Assembly: GCA_903837365.1 (NCBI GenBank)
Contig: CAILUF010000230.1
Coordinates: 1-6,171, forward strand
Length of the DNA: 6,171 nucleotides
Origin: an uncultured Alphaproteobacteria bacterium
GTDB lineage: Bacteria; Pseudomonadota; Alphaproteobacteria; Rickettsiales; UBA1997
Direction: 5' to 3'
In this document: positions 1 through 6,075 of the stretch, in pieces
How positions within the stretch are numbered: position 1 is the first letter of the stretch
Layout: each line of letters starts with the position of its first letter
Made by a program: the position numbers and the translations under genes
Notes under the pieces: generated by a model
What the model was told of the DNA's origin: nothing
Seen by the model: the letters and a program-made list of their open reading frames with translations, nothing else
The model's database searches: none

Positions 1-16
1 GGCTTCGAGTCATGAT

Positions 17-39
17 TTATAAGGTTTGATAGCTTATAA
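17..39. other. Perfect 7-bp stem-loop, first of a tandem pair
   Basis: TTATAAG (17-23) is the exact reverse complement of CTTATAA (33-39), leaving a 9-nt loop. It sits three bases upstream of a stronger hairpin. The window starts only 16 bases earlier, so I cannot tell whether this belongs to the end of a structured RNA, an untranslated region or a mobile-element boundary. No T-run follows it, so it is not a standard intrinsic terminator. Confidence 0.4.
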
Positions 40-42
40 CTT

Positions 43-69
43 AATTCTCTCGGCGGTGGCGAGAGAATT
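43..69. other. Perfect 10-bp stem-loop, second of a tandem pair
   Basis: AATTCTCTCG (43-52) pairs perfectly with CGAGAGAATT (60-69) around the 7-nt loop GCGGTGG; T42-G70 could add a wobble pair. The stem top and loop are clearly GC-richer than the surrounding leader. It is followed by GCATCCGGCC rather than T residues, and neither strand shows a U-tract after it, so terminator function is not supported. A structured RNA segment or a protein-binding site are alternatives. I do not recognise a known RNA family here. Confidence 0.5.
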
Positions 70-103
70 GCATCCGGCCTTAGTAAAACTTGCCTAAAAT
101 TTC

Positions 104-132
104 TTGCAATTTTATCAATTTTTTATTAAAAT
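104..132 (+). promoter_or_regulatory. Candidate sigma-70-like promoter for the hsd operon
   Basis: TTGCAA (104-109) resembles a -35 element (4 of 6 to TTGACA). It lies exactly 17 bases before TAAAAT (127-132), which matches the -10 consensus at 5 of 6 positions. Transcription would start near 139 and leave a leader of about 150 bases before the hsdR start. Such AT-rich DNA produces matches like this by chance, so this is only the best-looking candidate. No clear operator overlaps it, although an 8-bp inverted repeat, TTTTTATT (120-127) with AATAAAAA (140-147), flanks the -10 region. Confidence 0.3.
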
Positions 133-275
133 TTTTAAAAATAAAAATCAAAATATTTAAAGACAGCAAAAAAATCCCACACAACTTTGCTTTGGAAAAA
201 AATTCCAAGTTTTAAGATTATTTGTTCTTGGCGATTTCTTAAAAATGAAATCGATGAGTTGATAAAAGAACAAGA

Positions 276-281
276 AAAGGA
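276..281 (+). promoter_or_regulatory. Ribosome binding site that decides the hsdR start
   Basis: AAAGGA at 276-281 lies 7 bases before the ATG at 289, a normal Shine-Dalgarno spacing. The frame is open upstream to 145 and could also start at a TTG at 187, but no comparable site precedes that codon. The residues encoded between 187 and 288 do not look like the HsdR family N-terminus. This site is the main reason for placing the start at 289. Confidence 0.65.
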
Positions 282-288
282 AATAAAA

Positions 289-3021
289 ATGATAAATCAA
301 AATCCTGAGCAACTTGCCAGAGATAATATTGATAAGCGACTTGTTGCTTGTGGGTGGCAAGTGCAAAGCATGGCAAAAATTAATTTATCATCATGCTTAG
401 GGGTTGCGGTTAGAGAATATTCAACCGATGTCGGTTTCGCAGATTATGTGTTATTTATTGATGGAAAGCCTTGTGGAATTATAGAAGCTAAGCGTCAAGA
501 AGAAGGTCATCGAACTAATATTCACGAGGAACAAGCTGAAAACTACGCCAAAGCCCAGTTGAAATATTTGAAAAATAATCAACTGCCTTTTGTTTATATT
601 AGCACTGGCGAAAAAAATCTATTTACCAATTTCAACGATCCAAAGCCTAGAGCGCGTGAAGTTTTTAATTTTCACCGTCCCGAAACCCTGCAAGATTGGG
701 TTAAAATGGGTAAATCACTTCGTGCTAGATTGCTAGATTTACCAACCTTGCCGATTGAAAAACTTAGAGATTGTCAAATTAGTGCCATTAATAACTTAGA
801 AAAATCTTTTAAAGAAAATCGCCCTAAAGCTTTGATACAAATGGCGACAGGTTCTGGAAAAACTTTTACTGCCATCACTTTTATTTATCGTTTGCTAAGG
901 TTTGCTAAAGCCAAAAGAATTTTATTTTTAGTTGATACCAAAAATCTTGGCGAGCAAGCTGAGCAAGAATTTATGCAGTTCATTCCAAATGATGACAATC
1001 GCAAATTTAGCGAGCTTTATGCAGTTTCAAGGCTTAAATCGAGCTATATTCCAAAAGATAGTCAAGTTATAATTAGCACGATTCAAAGGTTATATTCGGT
1101 GTTAAAAGGTGAAGAATTGGATGAAAAAATCGAGGAGGAAAACCCCAATGAAAATTCTTGGCAACCCAAAAAAATTCCACCTCTTGAATATGATCCAAAA
1201 ATGCCAATCGAGTTTTTTGATTTTATCGTAATCGATGAGTGTCATCGTTCAATTTACAATCTTTGGAAGCAGGTTTTAGATTATTATGATGCCTTCCAAA
1301 TTGGTCTCACCGCAACGCCAGACAAGCGCACCATCGGCTATTTTGACCAAAATATTGTGAGTGAATATTCGCACGAAATGGCTGTTGCAGATGGCGTAAA
1401 TGTGCCAAGCAAGATTTTTATTATCGATACCAAAATCACTAATCAGGGTGCGATAATTCCAGCTCAAGAATATGTCGAGCATCGCGAAAAACTTAGTCGC
1501 AAAAAACGCATAGAATTACAAGATGAAGATTTAGAATATTCAAAAAAACAACTTGATTGCGAAGTGTTTAATGAAAATCAAATCCGCACCATCATCAAAA
1601 GTTTTAAAGAAAATTTATCGAAAATTTTCCCCGATCGTTTTGATGAAAAAGGTAATTTTGAAGTTCCAAAAACCTTGATTTTCGCCAAGACTGACAGCCA
1701 CGCCGATGATATCATCAATGTTGTTCGTCAAGAGTTTTGTGAAGAAAATAAATTTTGTAGAAAAATTACTTACAATAGCGAAGATCCAAAAAGTGTTTTG
1801 GCAGATTTTCGTGGTAGTTTTTACCCAAGAATTGCCGTCACTGTTGATATGATTGCAACCGGCACCGATGTTAAACCTTTGGAATGTTTGCTATTCATGC
1901 GTGATGTCAAAAGCCGAAATTATTTTGAGCAAATGAAAGGGCGAGGCACTAGAACCATCGATCTTGATTCTTTAAAAAAAGTAACGCCAACCGCTAAATT
2001 TACCAAAGATCATTTTGTAATTTTTGATGCAATTGGCGTTTCAAAAAGTTTAAAAACCGATATTCAGCCTTTAGATAAAAAACCATCAATCCCTTTAAAA
2101 GACTTGCTTAGAGCTATCGCAGTTGGCGCAAGAGATGAAGGATTATTCACTACAATTGCCAGCCGTTTAGTAGGTCTTGAAAAGCAATTAACCGAAAAAC
2201 AAAAACAAGAATTTGAGAAAAAATCTGGTGGAAAAACAATTCCCCAAATCGCTAAAGAATTACTTACAGCCTTTGATCCAGATGTTTTGGAAGAAATTAA
2301 TGATAAAACAAAAATTGAAAAATTTCAAAATGAAGTCGCCAAAGTTTTTACGGGGGAGCTTAATGAATTTATTGAAAATTTTCGTAAAATTCTCGAGCAA
2401 AAAATTGATAATTTTAATCCCGATGAAATAATTTTTGCAGGATGGCATCAAGACAATAAAGAAAATTCTTTGGAGTTAATTAAAAATTTTGAAGATTGGA
2501 TTGGGGCAAATAAAAATGAACTCAACGCTTTGCAAATTTTTTATAATCAGCCTTATCGCCGAAGGGAACTTACTTACAATGACATCAAACAAGTTTTAGA
2601 AAAATTAAAAAGCGAAAAGCCAATTTTGAATCCGCTTAATGTTTGGAAGGCTTTTGAGGCAACAACCGAAATTAACGGAAAAGTTGACGGGCAAATAGAA
2701 AATGAATTGAGTGCTTTAATTTCGCTAATTCGCAAAAATAGCGGAATCGATAAAACACTTGTCAATTATAGTAAAACCGTCGATAAAAATTTTCAAAATT
2801 GGGTTTTTAAAAAACAGTCGGGAAAACTAAAATACAATGAAGAACAAATGGAGTGGTTGCGTTTAATCAAAGAGCATAATACCGCAAGCTTTCACATTGA
2901 TAAAGATGATTTTGATTTAAATCCTTTTAACGCCAAAGGTGGGCTTGGCAAAATGTGGCAATTATTTGGCGATCAAAGTGATGGGATTATTGATGAATTA
3001 AATGAGGCTTTGAGTTTATGA
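289..3021 (+). CDS. hsdR: Type I restriction enzyme R subunit (HsdR), EcoEI-like
   Basis: This 910-residue protein is the motor and nuclease subunit of a type I restriction enzyme. It translocates DNA using ATP and cleaves away from the unmodified recognition site, in complex with HsdM and HsdS. The N-terminal PD-(D/E)XK nuclease shows D52, E66-A67-K68 and a Q82-x3-Y86 motif. The SF2 helicase core follows: Walker A ATGSGKT (186-192), motif Ia near 211-224, DECH (316-319), GLTATP (339-344), DMIATGTD (520-527) and QMKGRGTR (548-555). The C-terminal third (about 740-900) fits the helical EcoEI R-subunit C-terminal domain, which is thought to contact the methyltransferase; this rests on my recognition of the family, not on a motif. 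Length is within the family range and the frame is unbroken, so it should be active. The start MINQNPEQLARDNIDKRL matches the usual family opening. It is first in the operon, and its TGA stop overlaps the hsdS ATG. Confidence 0.96.
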   Translation: MINQNPEQLARDNIDKRLVACGWQVQSMAKINLSSCLGVAVREYSTDVGFADYVLFIDGKPCGIIEAKRQEEGHRTNIHEEQAENYAKAQLKYLKNNQLPFVYISTGEKNLFTNFNDPKPRAREVFNFHRPETLQDWVKMGKSLRARLLDLPTLPIEKLRDCQISAINNLEKSFKENRPKALIQMATGSGKTFTAITFIYRLLRFAKAKRILFLVDTKNLGEQAEQEFMQFIPNDDNRKFSELYAVSRLKSSYIPKDSQVIISTIQRLYSVLKGEELDEKIEEENPNENSWQPKKIPPLEYDPKMPIEFFDFIVIDECHRSIYNLWKQVLDYYDAFQIGLTATPDKRTIGYFDQNIVSEYSHEMAVADGVNVPSKIFIIDTKITNQGAIIPAQEYVEHREKLSRKKRIELQDEDLEYSKKQLDCEVFNENQIRTIIKSFKENLSKIFPDRFDEKGNFEVPKTLIFAKTDSHADDIINVVRQEFCEENKFCRKITYNSEDPKSVLADFRGSFYPRIAVTVDMIATGTDVKPLECLLFMRDVKSRNYFEQMKGRGTRTIDLDSLKKVTPTAKFTKDHFVIFDAIGVSKSLKTDIQPLDKKPSIPLKDLLRAIAVGARDEGLFTTIASRLVGLEKQLTEKQKQEFEKKSGGKTIPQIAKELLTAFDPDVLEEINDKTKIEKFQNEVAKVFTGELNEFIENFRKILEQKIDNFNPDEIIFAGWHQDNKENSLELIKNFEDWIGANKNELNALQIFYNQPYRRRELTYNDIKQVLEKLKSEKPILNPLNVWKAFEATTEINGKVDGQIENELSALISLIRKNSGIDKTLVNYSKTVDKNFQNWVFKKQSGKLKYNEEQMEWLRLIKEHNTASFHIDKDDFDLNPFNAKGGLGKMWQLFGDQSDGIIDELNEALSL

Positions 3022-4244
3022 AATTAGAGGAAGGAGAATTGCCAAAAGGCTGGGAAGTGAAGAAGTTGGGGGAGGTTGGAAAATGTGTAACTGGGAATAC
3101 TCCACCAAAAAATGATTTATATAATTATGGAGAATATATTCCATTTGTTAAACCTCCTCAACTTCAAGACAACAAAATCAGCGATGCACCAGAAAAGCTA
3201 TCAAAAAAAGGTGCTGAATTGGCAAGGATTCTACCTATAAATTCTGTTTTAATAACCTGTATTGGGAATTTAGGAAGGACAGCTTTAAGCAAAGCGCAAG
3301 TAGCTACAAATCAGCAAATAAATGCCATAATTCCAAAAAAGGAAATAATCGAGGGAGACTTTCTTTTTTATCAAGCTCAGTCAAGTGTTTTTAAAAATCA
3401 GTTAGAAGATTTTTCTTCTGCAACTACTGTTGCTATAGTTAATAAAAGTAAATTTGAAACTATTGAAATTGTCGTCCCACCTCTCCCCGAACAACAACAA
3501 ATCGTTGCTAAAATTGAAGAGCTTTTTAGTGAATTAGAAAATGGCAAAAAAGAACTTTTAATCGCGCAAGCTAAACTCAAAACTTATCGCCAAAGCCTTT
3601 TGAAATGGGCATTTGAAGGTCGCCTCACTAACAAAAATTTGAAGGCGAACGAATTGCCAAAAGGCTGGGAAGTGAAGAAGTTGGGGGAGGTGTGCGAAGT
3701 AAAAAATGGCAAAAATCAAAAACAAGTTGTCAATCCAAAGGGAAAATACCCCATTTATGGCAGTGCTGGAGTTATTGGATTTGCAGACAATTATTTATGC
3801 GAAGGAGGAACGACGGTTGTGGGGAGGAAAGGAACAATAAATAAGCCTCTTTATGTTAAAGATAGATTTTGGAATGTTGATACAGCCTTTGGCTTTTGTC
3901 CAAACTCAGCATTAATCAATAGTAAGTTTTTATATTTTTTCTGCCTAGGTTTTAACTTCAGTAAACTTGATAAAAGCACTACTATACCAAGCTTGGCAAA
4001 AACTGATTTACAGAAAATAGATGTAATTCTGCCGCCCATCCCCGAGCAACAAAAAATCGTCGCCATACTTGAATCGAAACTAACCATTTGTGATGCAATC
4101 GAAGAGGCTATAAAAACTAGCATTAAACAAGGCGAAGCTCTTCGTCAAAGCATTTTAAAAAAAGCTTTTGAAGGACAGTTAATTGCGCCAAAAATCCAAA
4201 AATCTTTGGAATCAAATTATAAAAATAAAGAATCAAAAAAATGA
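3018..4244 (+). CDS. hsdS: Type I restriction-modification specificity subunit (HsdS)
   Basis: This 408-residue subunit reads the bipartite DNA target for both methylation and restriction. It has the typical two-fold layout. Half one: ELPKGWEVKKLGEV (7-20), target recognition domain 1 (to about 150), PPLPEQQQIV (154-163), then a helical conserved spacer ending in LLKWAFEGRL (194-203). Half two: ELPKGWEVKKLGEV again (212-225), domain 2 (to about 336), PPIPEQQKIV (339-348), then a second helical spacer ending in ILKKAFEGQL (379-388). The spacer helices are expected to set the distance between the two half-sites. The recognition sequence cannot be read from this sequence alone. The 14-residue opening of both halves is encoded by identical DNA, and the recognition domains use more GGA, GGG, AGG and ATA codons than the spacers. 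The start overlaps the hsdR stop, with GAGG at 3004-3007 as a plausible ribosome site. The gene sits before hsdM, an unusual order. Confidence 0.96.
   Translation: MKLEEGELPKGWEVKKLGEVGKCVTGNTPPKNDLYNYGEYIPFVKPPQLQDNKISDAPEKLSKKGAELARILPINSVLITCIGNLGRTALSKAQVATNQQINAIIPKKEIIEGDFLFYQAQSSVFKNQLEDFSSATTVAIVNKSKFETIEIVVPPLPEQQQIVAKIEELFSELENGKKELLIAQAKLKTYRQSLLKWAFEGRLTNKNLKANELPKGWEVKKLGEVCEVKNGKNQKQVVNPKGKYPIYGSAGVIGFADNYLCEGGTTVVGRKGTINKPLYVKDRFWNVDTAFGFCPNSALINSKFLYFFCLGFNFSKLDKSTTIPSLAKTDLQKIDVILPPIPEQQKIVAILESKLTICDAIEEAIKTSIKQGEALRQSILKKAFEGQLIAPKIQKSLESNYKNKESKK
3036..3076 (+). repeat. 41-bp perfect direct repeat in hsdS, copy 1
   Basis: This segment encodes ELPKGWEVKKLGE plus the first two bases of a valine codon, at the start of the first HsdS half. 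It is identical base for base to 3651-3691. The bases on both sides differ between copies, so the exact repeat is 41 bp. It contains 21 G or C bases (51%), well above the surrounding DNA, and uses codons such as GGG, GAG and TTG that are uncommon nearby. Confidence 0.95.
3651..3691 (+). repeat. 41-bp perfect direct repeat in hsdS, copy 2
   Basis: Exact second copy of 3036-3076, at the start of the second HsdS half (residues 212-225). The copies are 615 bp apart, exactly 205 codons, so they are in the same reading frame. Recombination between them would remove or exchange one whole recognition domain plus spacer without a frameshift. The corresponding spacer regions of the two halves have diverged strongly in DNA, so perfect identity here suggests recent copying, gene conversion or recombination. 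Confidence 0.95.
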
Positions 4245-5719
4245 ATAAAAATACTTCTTCAATAGTTTCAAAAGTTTGGTCATTTTGTAATCCGCTTCGC
4301 GATGTGGGCGTAGGTTACGGCGACTATTTAGAACAACTTACTTATTTGCTATTTTTAAAAATGGCCAATGAATATGAAAAGCCTCCGCACCATAGAAAAT
4401 TAGGCATTCCAAAAGATTTTAATTGGGAAAGTTTGACTGAAAAAAAAGGTGCGGAGTTAGAATTGCACTACAGCCATCTACTTCGCGAATTGAGCAATGC
4501 CAAAGGAATTTTGGGACAAATTTTTGTTAAAAGTCAAAATAAAATTCAAGATCCGGCAATGCTTGCCAAAATTATCGACATGATCGATAGCGAGCAATGG
4601 TTGGTGCTTGGTGCCGATGTTAAAGGTGATATTTATGAAAGTCTTTTGGAGCAAAATGCTAAAGATGTAAAAAGTGGTGCGGGGCAATATTTTACGCCAA
4701 GACCGCTAATCAAAGCGATGGTTGAATGCGTCGCCCCAAAGCTCGGCAAAACAATTGCCGACCCCGCTTGTGGCACGGGAGGATTTTTTTTGGCTACTTA
4801 TGATTATTTAGTTGCGAGCAACAAATTAGACAAAGAGCAAAATAAATTTTTGAAACTTCAAACTTTTTATGGCAATGAAATTGTTGCGGGAACAAGGCGT
4901 TTAGCTTTGATGAATTTGTTTTTGCATAATATTGGCGACATCGACAGTGCTAATTTTATTTCACCGGCGGATGCTTTAATTGCTTCTTCGCCAATAACTT
5001 ACGATTATGTTTTAGCCAATCCACCTTTTGGTAAAAAAAGTAGTCAAACATTTACCAACGAAGAAGGCGAACAAGAAAAAGATGATTTGACTTACAATCG
5101 TCAAGATTTTTTTGCAACCACTAGCAACAAACAATTAAACTTTGTTCAACATATCAAAACGATGTTAAAAACAACGGGAATTGCCTCGGTTGTAGTTCCT
5201 GATAATGTTTTGTTTGAAGGTGGAGCCGGAGAAACTGTTCGCAAAAAACTTTTGGAAACTACAGATTTACACACAATTTTGCGTTTACCGACGGGAATAT
5301 TTTATGCTCAAGGAGTGAAAGCGAATGTAATTTTTTTCGATAACAAACCAGCGGATAAAAATGCTTGGACTAAGGAAGTTTGGGTTTACGATTATAGAAC
5401 AAACACTCATCATACGCTCAAAAAAAATCCTTTAAAACTCGAAGATTTAAAAGATTTTATTAAATGTTATAATCCGCAAAATCGTCATCAAAGAAAAGAA
5501 ACTTTTAACCAAGAAACCAACTCCGAGGGGCGTTTTAGGAAATTTACTTATGAAGAGATAATTGCTCGAGACAAAACCAGTTTGGATATTTCTTGGATCA
5601 AAGATAAATCGCTTACTGATTTTGATGATTTGCCACAGCCAGAATTATTAGCGCAAGAAATAACTGAAAATTTAGAATCAGCTTTACAGAGCTTTAGAGA
5701 AATTGCTTCAAAAATCTAA
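4241..5719 (+). CDS. hsdM: Type I restriction-modification DNA adenine methyltransferase (HsdM)
   Basis: This 492-residue subunit transfers a methyl group from S-adenosylmethionine to adenine N6 in the target read by HsdS, protecting host DNA. The N-terminal helical HsdM domain (about 1-120, with GYGDYLEQLTYLLFLKM at 25-41) precedes the N6 adenine methylase domain. Visible motifs are GQYFTPR (148-154), the S-adenosylmethionine-binding DPACGTGGF (174-182), YGNEI (210-214), catalytic NPPF (260-263) and VVVPDNVLFEGG (317-328). Length is normal for the family and no key residue is missing. The ATG overlaps the hsdS stop as ATGA. Only a weak purine stretch (AAAGAA, 4227-4232) precedes it, so translation probably depends on coupling to hsdS. 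HsdM is last in the operon, whereas it usually precedes hsdS. Its coding sequence contains a T8 run (4784-4791) inside the cofactor motif and an A8 run (5420-5427). Confidence 0.97.
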   Translation: MNKNTSSIVSKVWSFCNPLRDVGVGYGDYLEQLTYLLFLKMANEYEKPPHHRKLGIPKDFNWESLTEKKGAELELHYSHLLRELSNAKGILGQIFVKSQNKIQDPAMLAKIIDMIDSEQWLVLGADVKGDIYESLLEQNAKDVKSGAGQYFTPRPLIKAMVECVAPKLGKTIADPACGTGGFFLATYDYLVASNKLDKEQNKFLKLQTFYGNEIVAGTRRLALMNLFLHNIGDIDSANFISPADALIASSPITYDYVLANPPFGKKSSQTFTNEEGEQEKDDLTYNRQDFFATTSNKQLNFVQHIKTMLKTTGIASVVVPDNVLFEGGAGETVRKKLLETTDLHTILRLPTGIFYAQGVKANVIFFDNKPADKNAWTKEVWVYDYRTNTHHTLKKNPLKLEDLKDFIKCYNPQNRHQRKETFNQETNSEGRFRKFTYEEIIARDKTSLDISWIKDKSLTDFDDLPQPELLAQEITENLESALQSFREIASKI

Positions 5720-5772
5720 AGTTAAAAATAGTTTTTATTAAGTCGATATGAGCTTGTATTTAGTGGTTTTGT

Positions 5773-5884
5773 GAATCCAAACTAACTATTTGGATCAATC
5801 GATGAGATCATAAAATAGAAGTATCCTCAAGTGCAAAAAGATTTTTAAAAGCATTTAAAAAAAGTTTATGAAGGCGAGTTGATT
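5773..5884 (+). pseudogene. Degenerate remnant of an hsdS 3' conserved region
   Basis: This stretch aligns along its length with the last spacer of the intact hsdS (4071-4184; 114 versus 112 bases). The left end matches at 18 of 20 positions (4071-4090 with 5773-5792). The right end matches at 31 of 37 with one gap (4148-4184 with 5849-5884). The middle is weaker but keeps CAATCGA and GAG...ATAAAA in register. Small indels scatter the frames, and stops interrupt them, yet fragments such as ESKLTI, IDEIIK and KKVYEGELINK resemble an HsdS C-terminus. Faint similarity may extend left to about 5745. It is not an exact copy of the resident gene (for example KKVYEGELI instead of KKAFEGQLI), so it may come from a different hsdS allele. 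The recognition domains that should precede it are absent. What remains begins about 50 bases after hsdM, the place where hsdS normally sits in R-M-S operons. Confidence 0.75.
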
Positions 5885-5897
5885 AATAAAAAAAATT

Positions 5898-5968
5898 TTT
5901 TAAATTGTGCTTAAATTTTTTAAATAAAATTAGGTGCAGTTTAGAAAAAAATTAGGCACAATTTAAAA
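5898..5968. repeat. 13-bp inverted repeat with internal 22-nt imperfect tandem repeat
   Basis: TTTTAAATTGTGC (5898-5910) is the exact reverse complement of GCACAATTTTAAA read as GCACAATTTAAAA on this strand (5956-5968); the arms are separated by 45 bases. Within this, AAAATTAGG plus nine bases at 5926-5943 recurs 22 bases later at 5948-5965 with 15 of 18 matches. The right inverted arm overlaps the second tandem unit. Possible explanations are binding sites for a regulator of the downstream gene, an end of a small mobile element, or a folded RNA. The 45-base separation does not fit an intrinsic terminator. AT-rich composition inflates the match, but the GTGC/GCAC core is not low-complexity. 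Confidence 0.6.
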
Positions 5969-6075
5969 TTCATCGCAATTAATACCAAATTAACTTGAAA
6001 ATACATGCTTTTGTAATTTAAAAATTAAGCTTCATCTTATTGGCAAAAAATCATCATTAACTAAAACCTGAATTT

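Larger units (their letters stand above)
5720..6075. other. Intergenic region between hsdM and the RhuM-like gene
   Basis: These 356 bases hold no intact gene. Just after the hsdM stop, TAAAAA (5723-5728) and TTTTTA (5732-5737) could form a weak AU-only stem, too weak to call a terminator. Next comes a degraded hsdS 3' end (about 5773-5884), then an A8T6 tract (5888-5901), which should be intrinsically curved. The inverted-repeat block at 5898-5968 follows. Further down, TTGAAA (5995-6000) and TAAAAA (6019-6024), 18 bases apart, are a weak candidate promoter for the downstream gene. Nothing else is recognisable between 6025 and 6075. Confidence 0.6.

Noticed and set aside
1..16. TTCGAGT near the left edge, considered as the T-loop of a tRNA gene ending at the window start.
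   Set aside because: The preceding base is C instead of the conserved G, and the following bases do not form a T-stem, acceptor stem or CCA end.
145..288. Open in-frame extension upstream of hsdR, with a possible TTG start at 187 adding 34 residues.
   Set aside because: A good ribosome site precedes the ATG at 289, and the family-like N-terminus begins there. The extra residues show no family similarity and the TTG lacks a ribosome site.
1276..1482. Open reading frames on the minus strand opposite hsdR, hsdS and hsdM (for example 1276-1482 and 3851-4123).
   Set aside because: They lie entirely within strongly supported genes, their proteins resemble no family, and they lack clear ribosome sites.
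3026..3041. A purine-rich, Shine-Dalgarno-like AGAGGAAGGAG just inside hsdS, considered as pointing to a later TTG start at 3039.
   Set aside because: The spacing to the TTG is only about 3 bases, while the ATG at 3018 has GAGG at proper distance and the overlap typical of coupled genes.
4784..4791. T8 run within the HsdM cofactor motif (and A8 at 5420-5427), considered as a phase-variation tract.
   Set aside because: Runs of 7 to 8 A or T are expected in such AT-rich genes, and both encode conserved or ordinary residues in frame. There is no sign of an expanded tract.
5775..5795. A perfect 7-bp inverted repeat (ATCCAAA and TTTGGAT, 7-nt loop) after hsdM, considered as an operon terminator.
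   Set aside because: No T-run follows it on the + strand. The bases are explained by homology to the hsdS 3' spacer, so the pairing is probably accidental.
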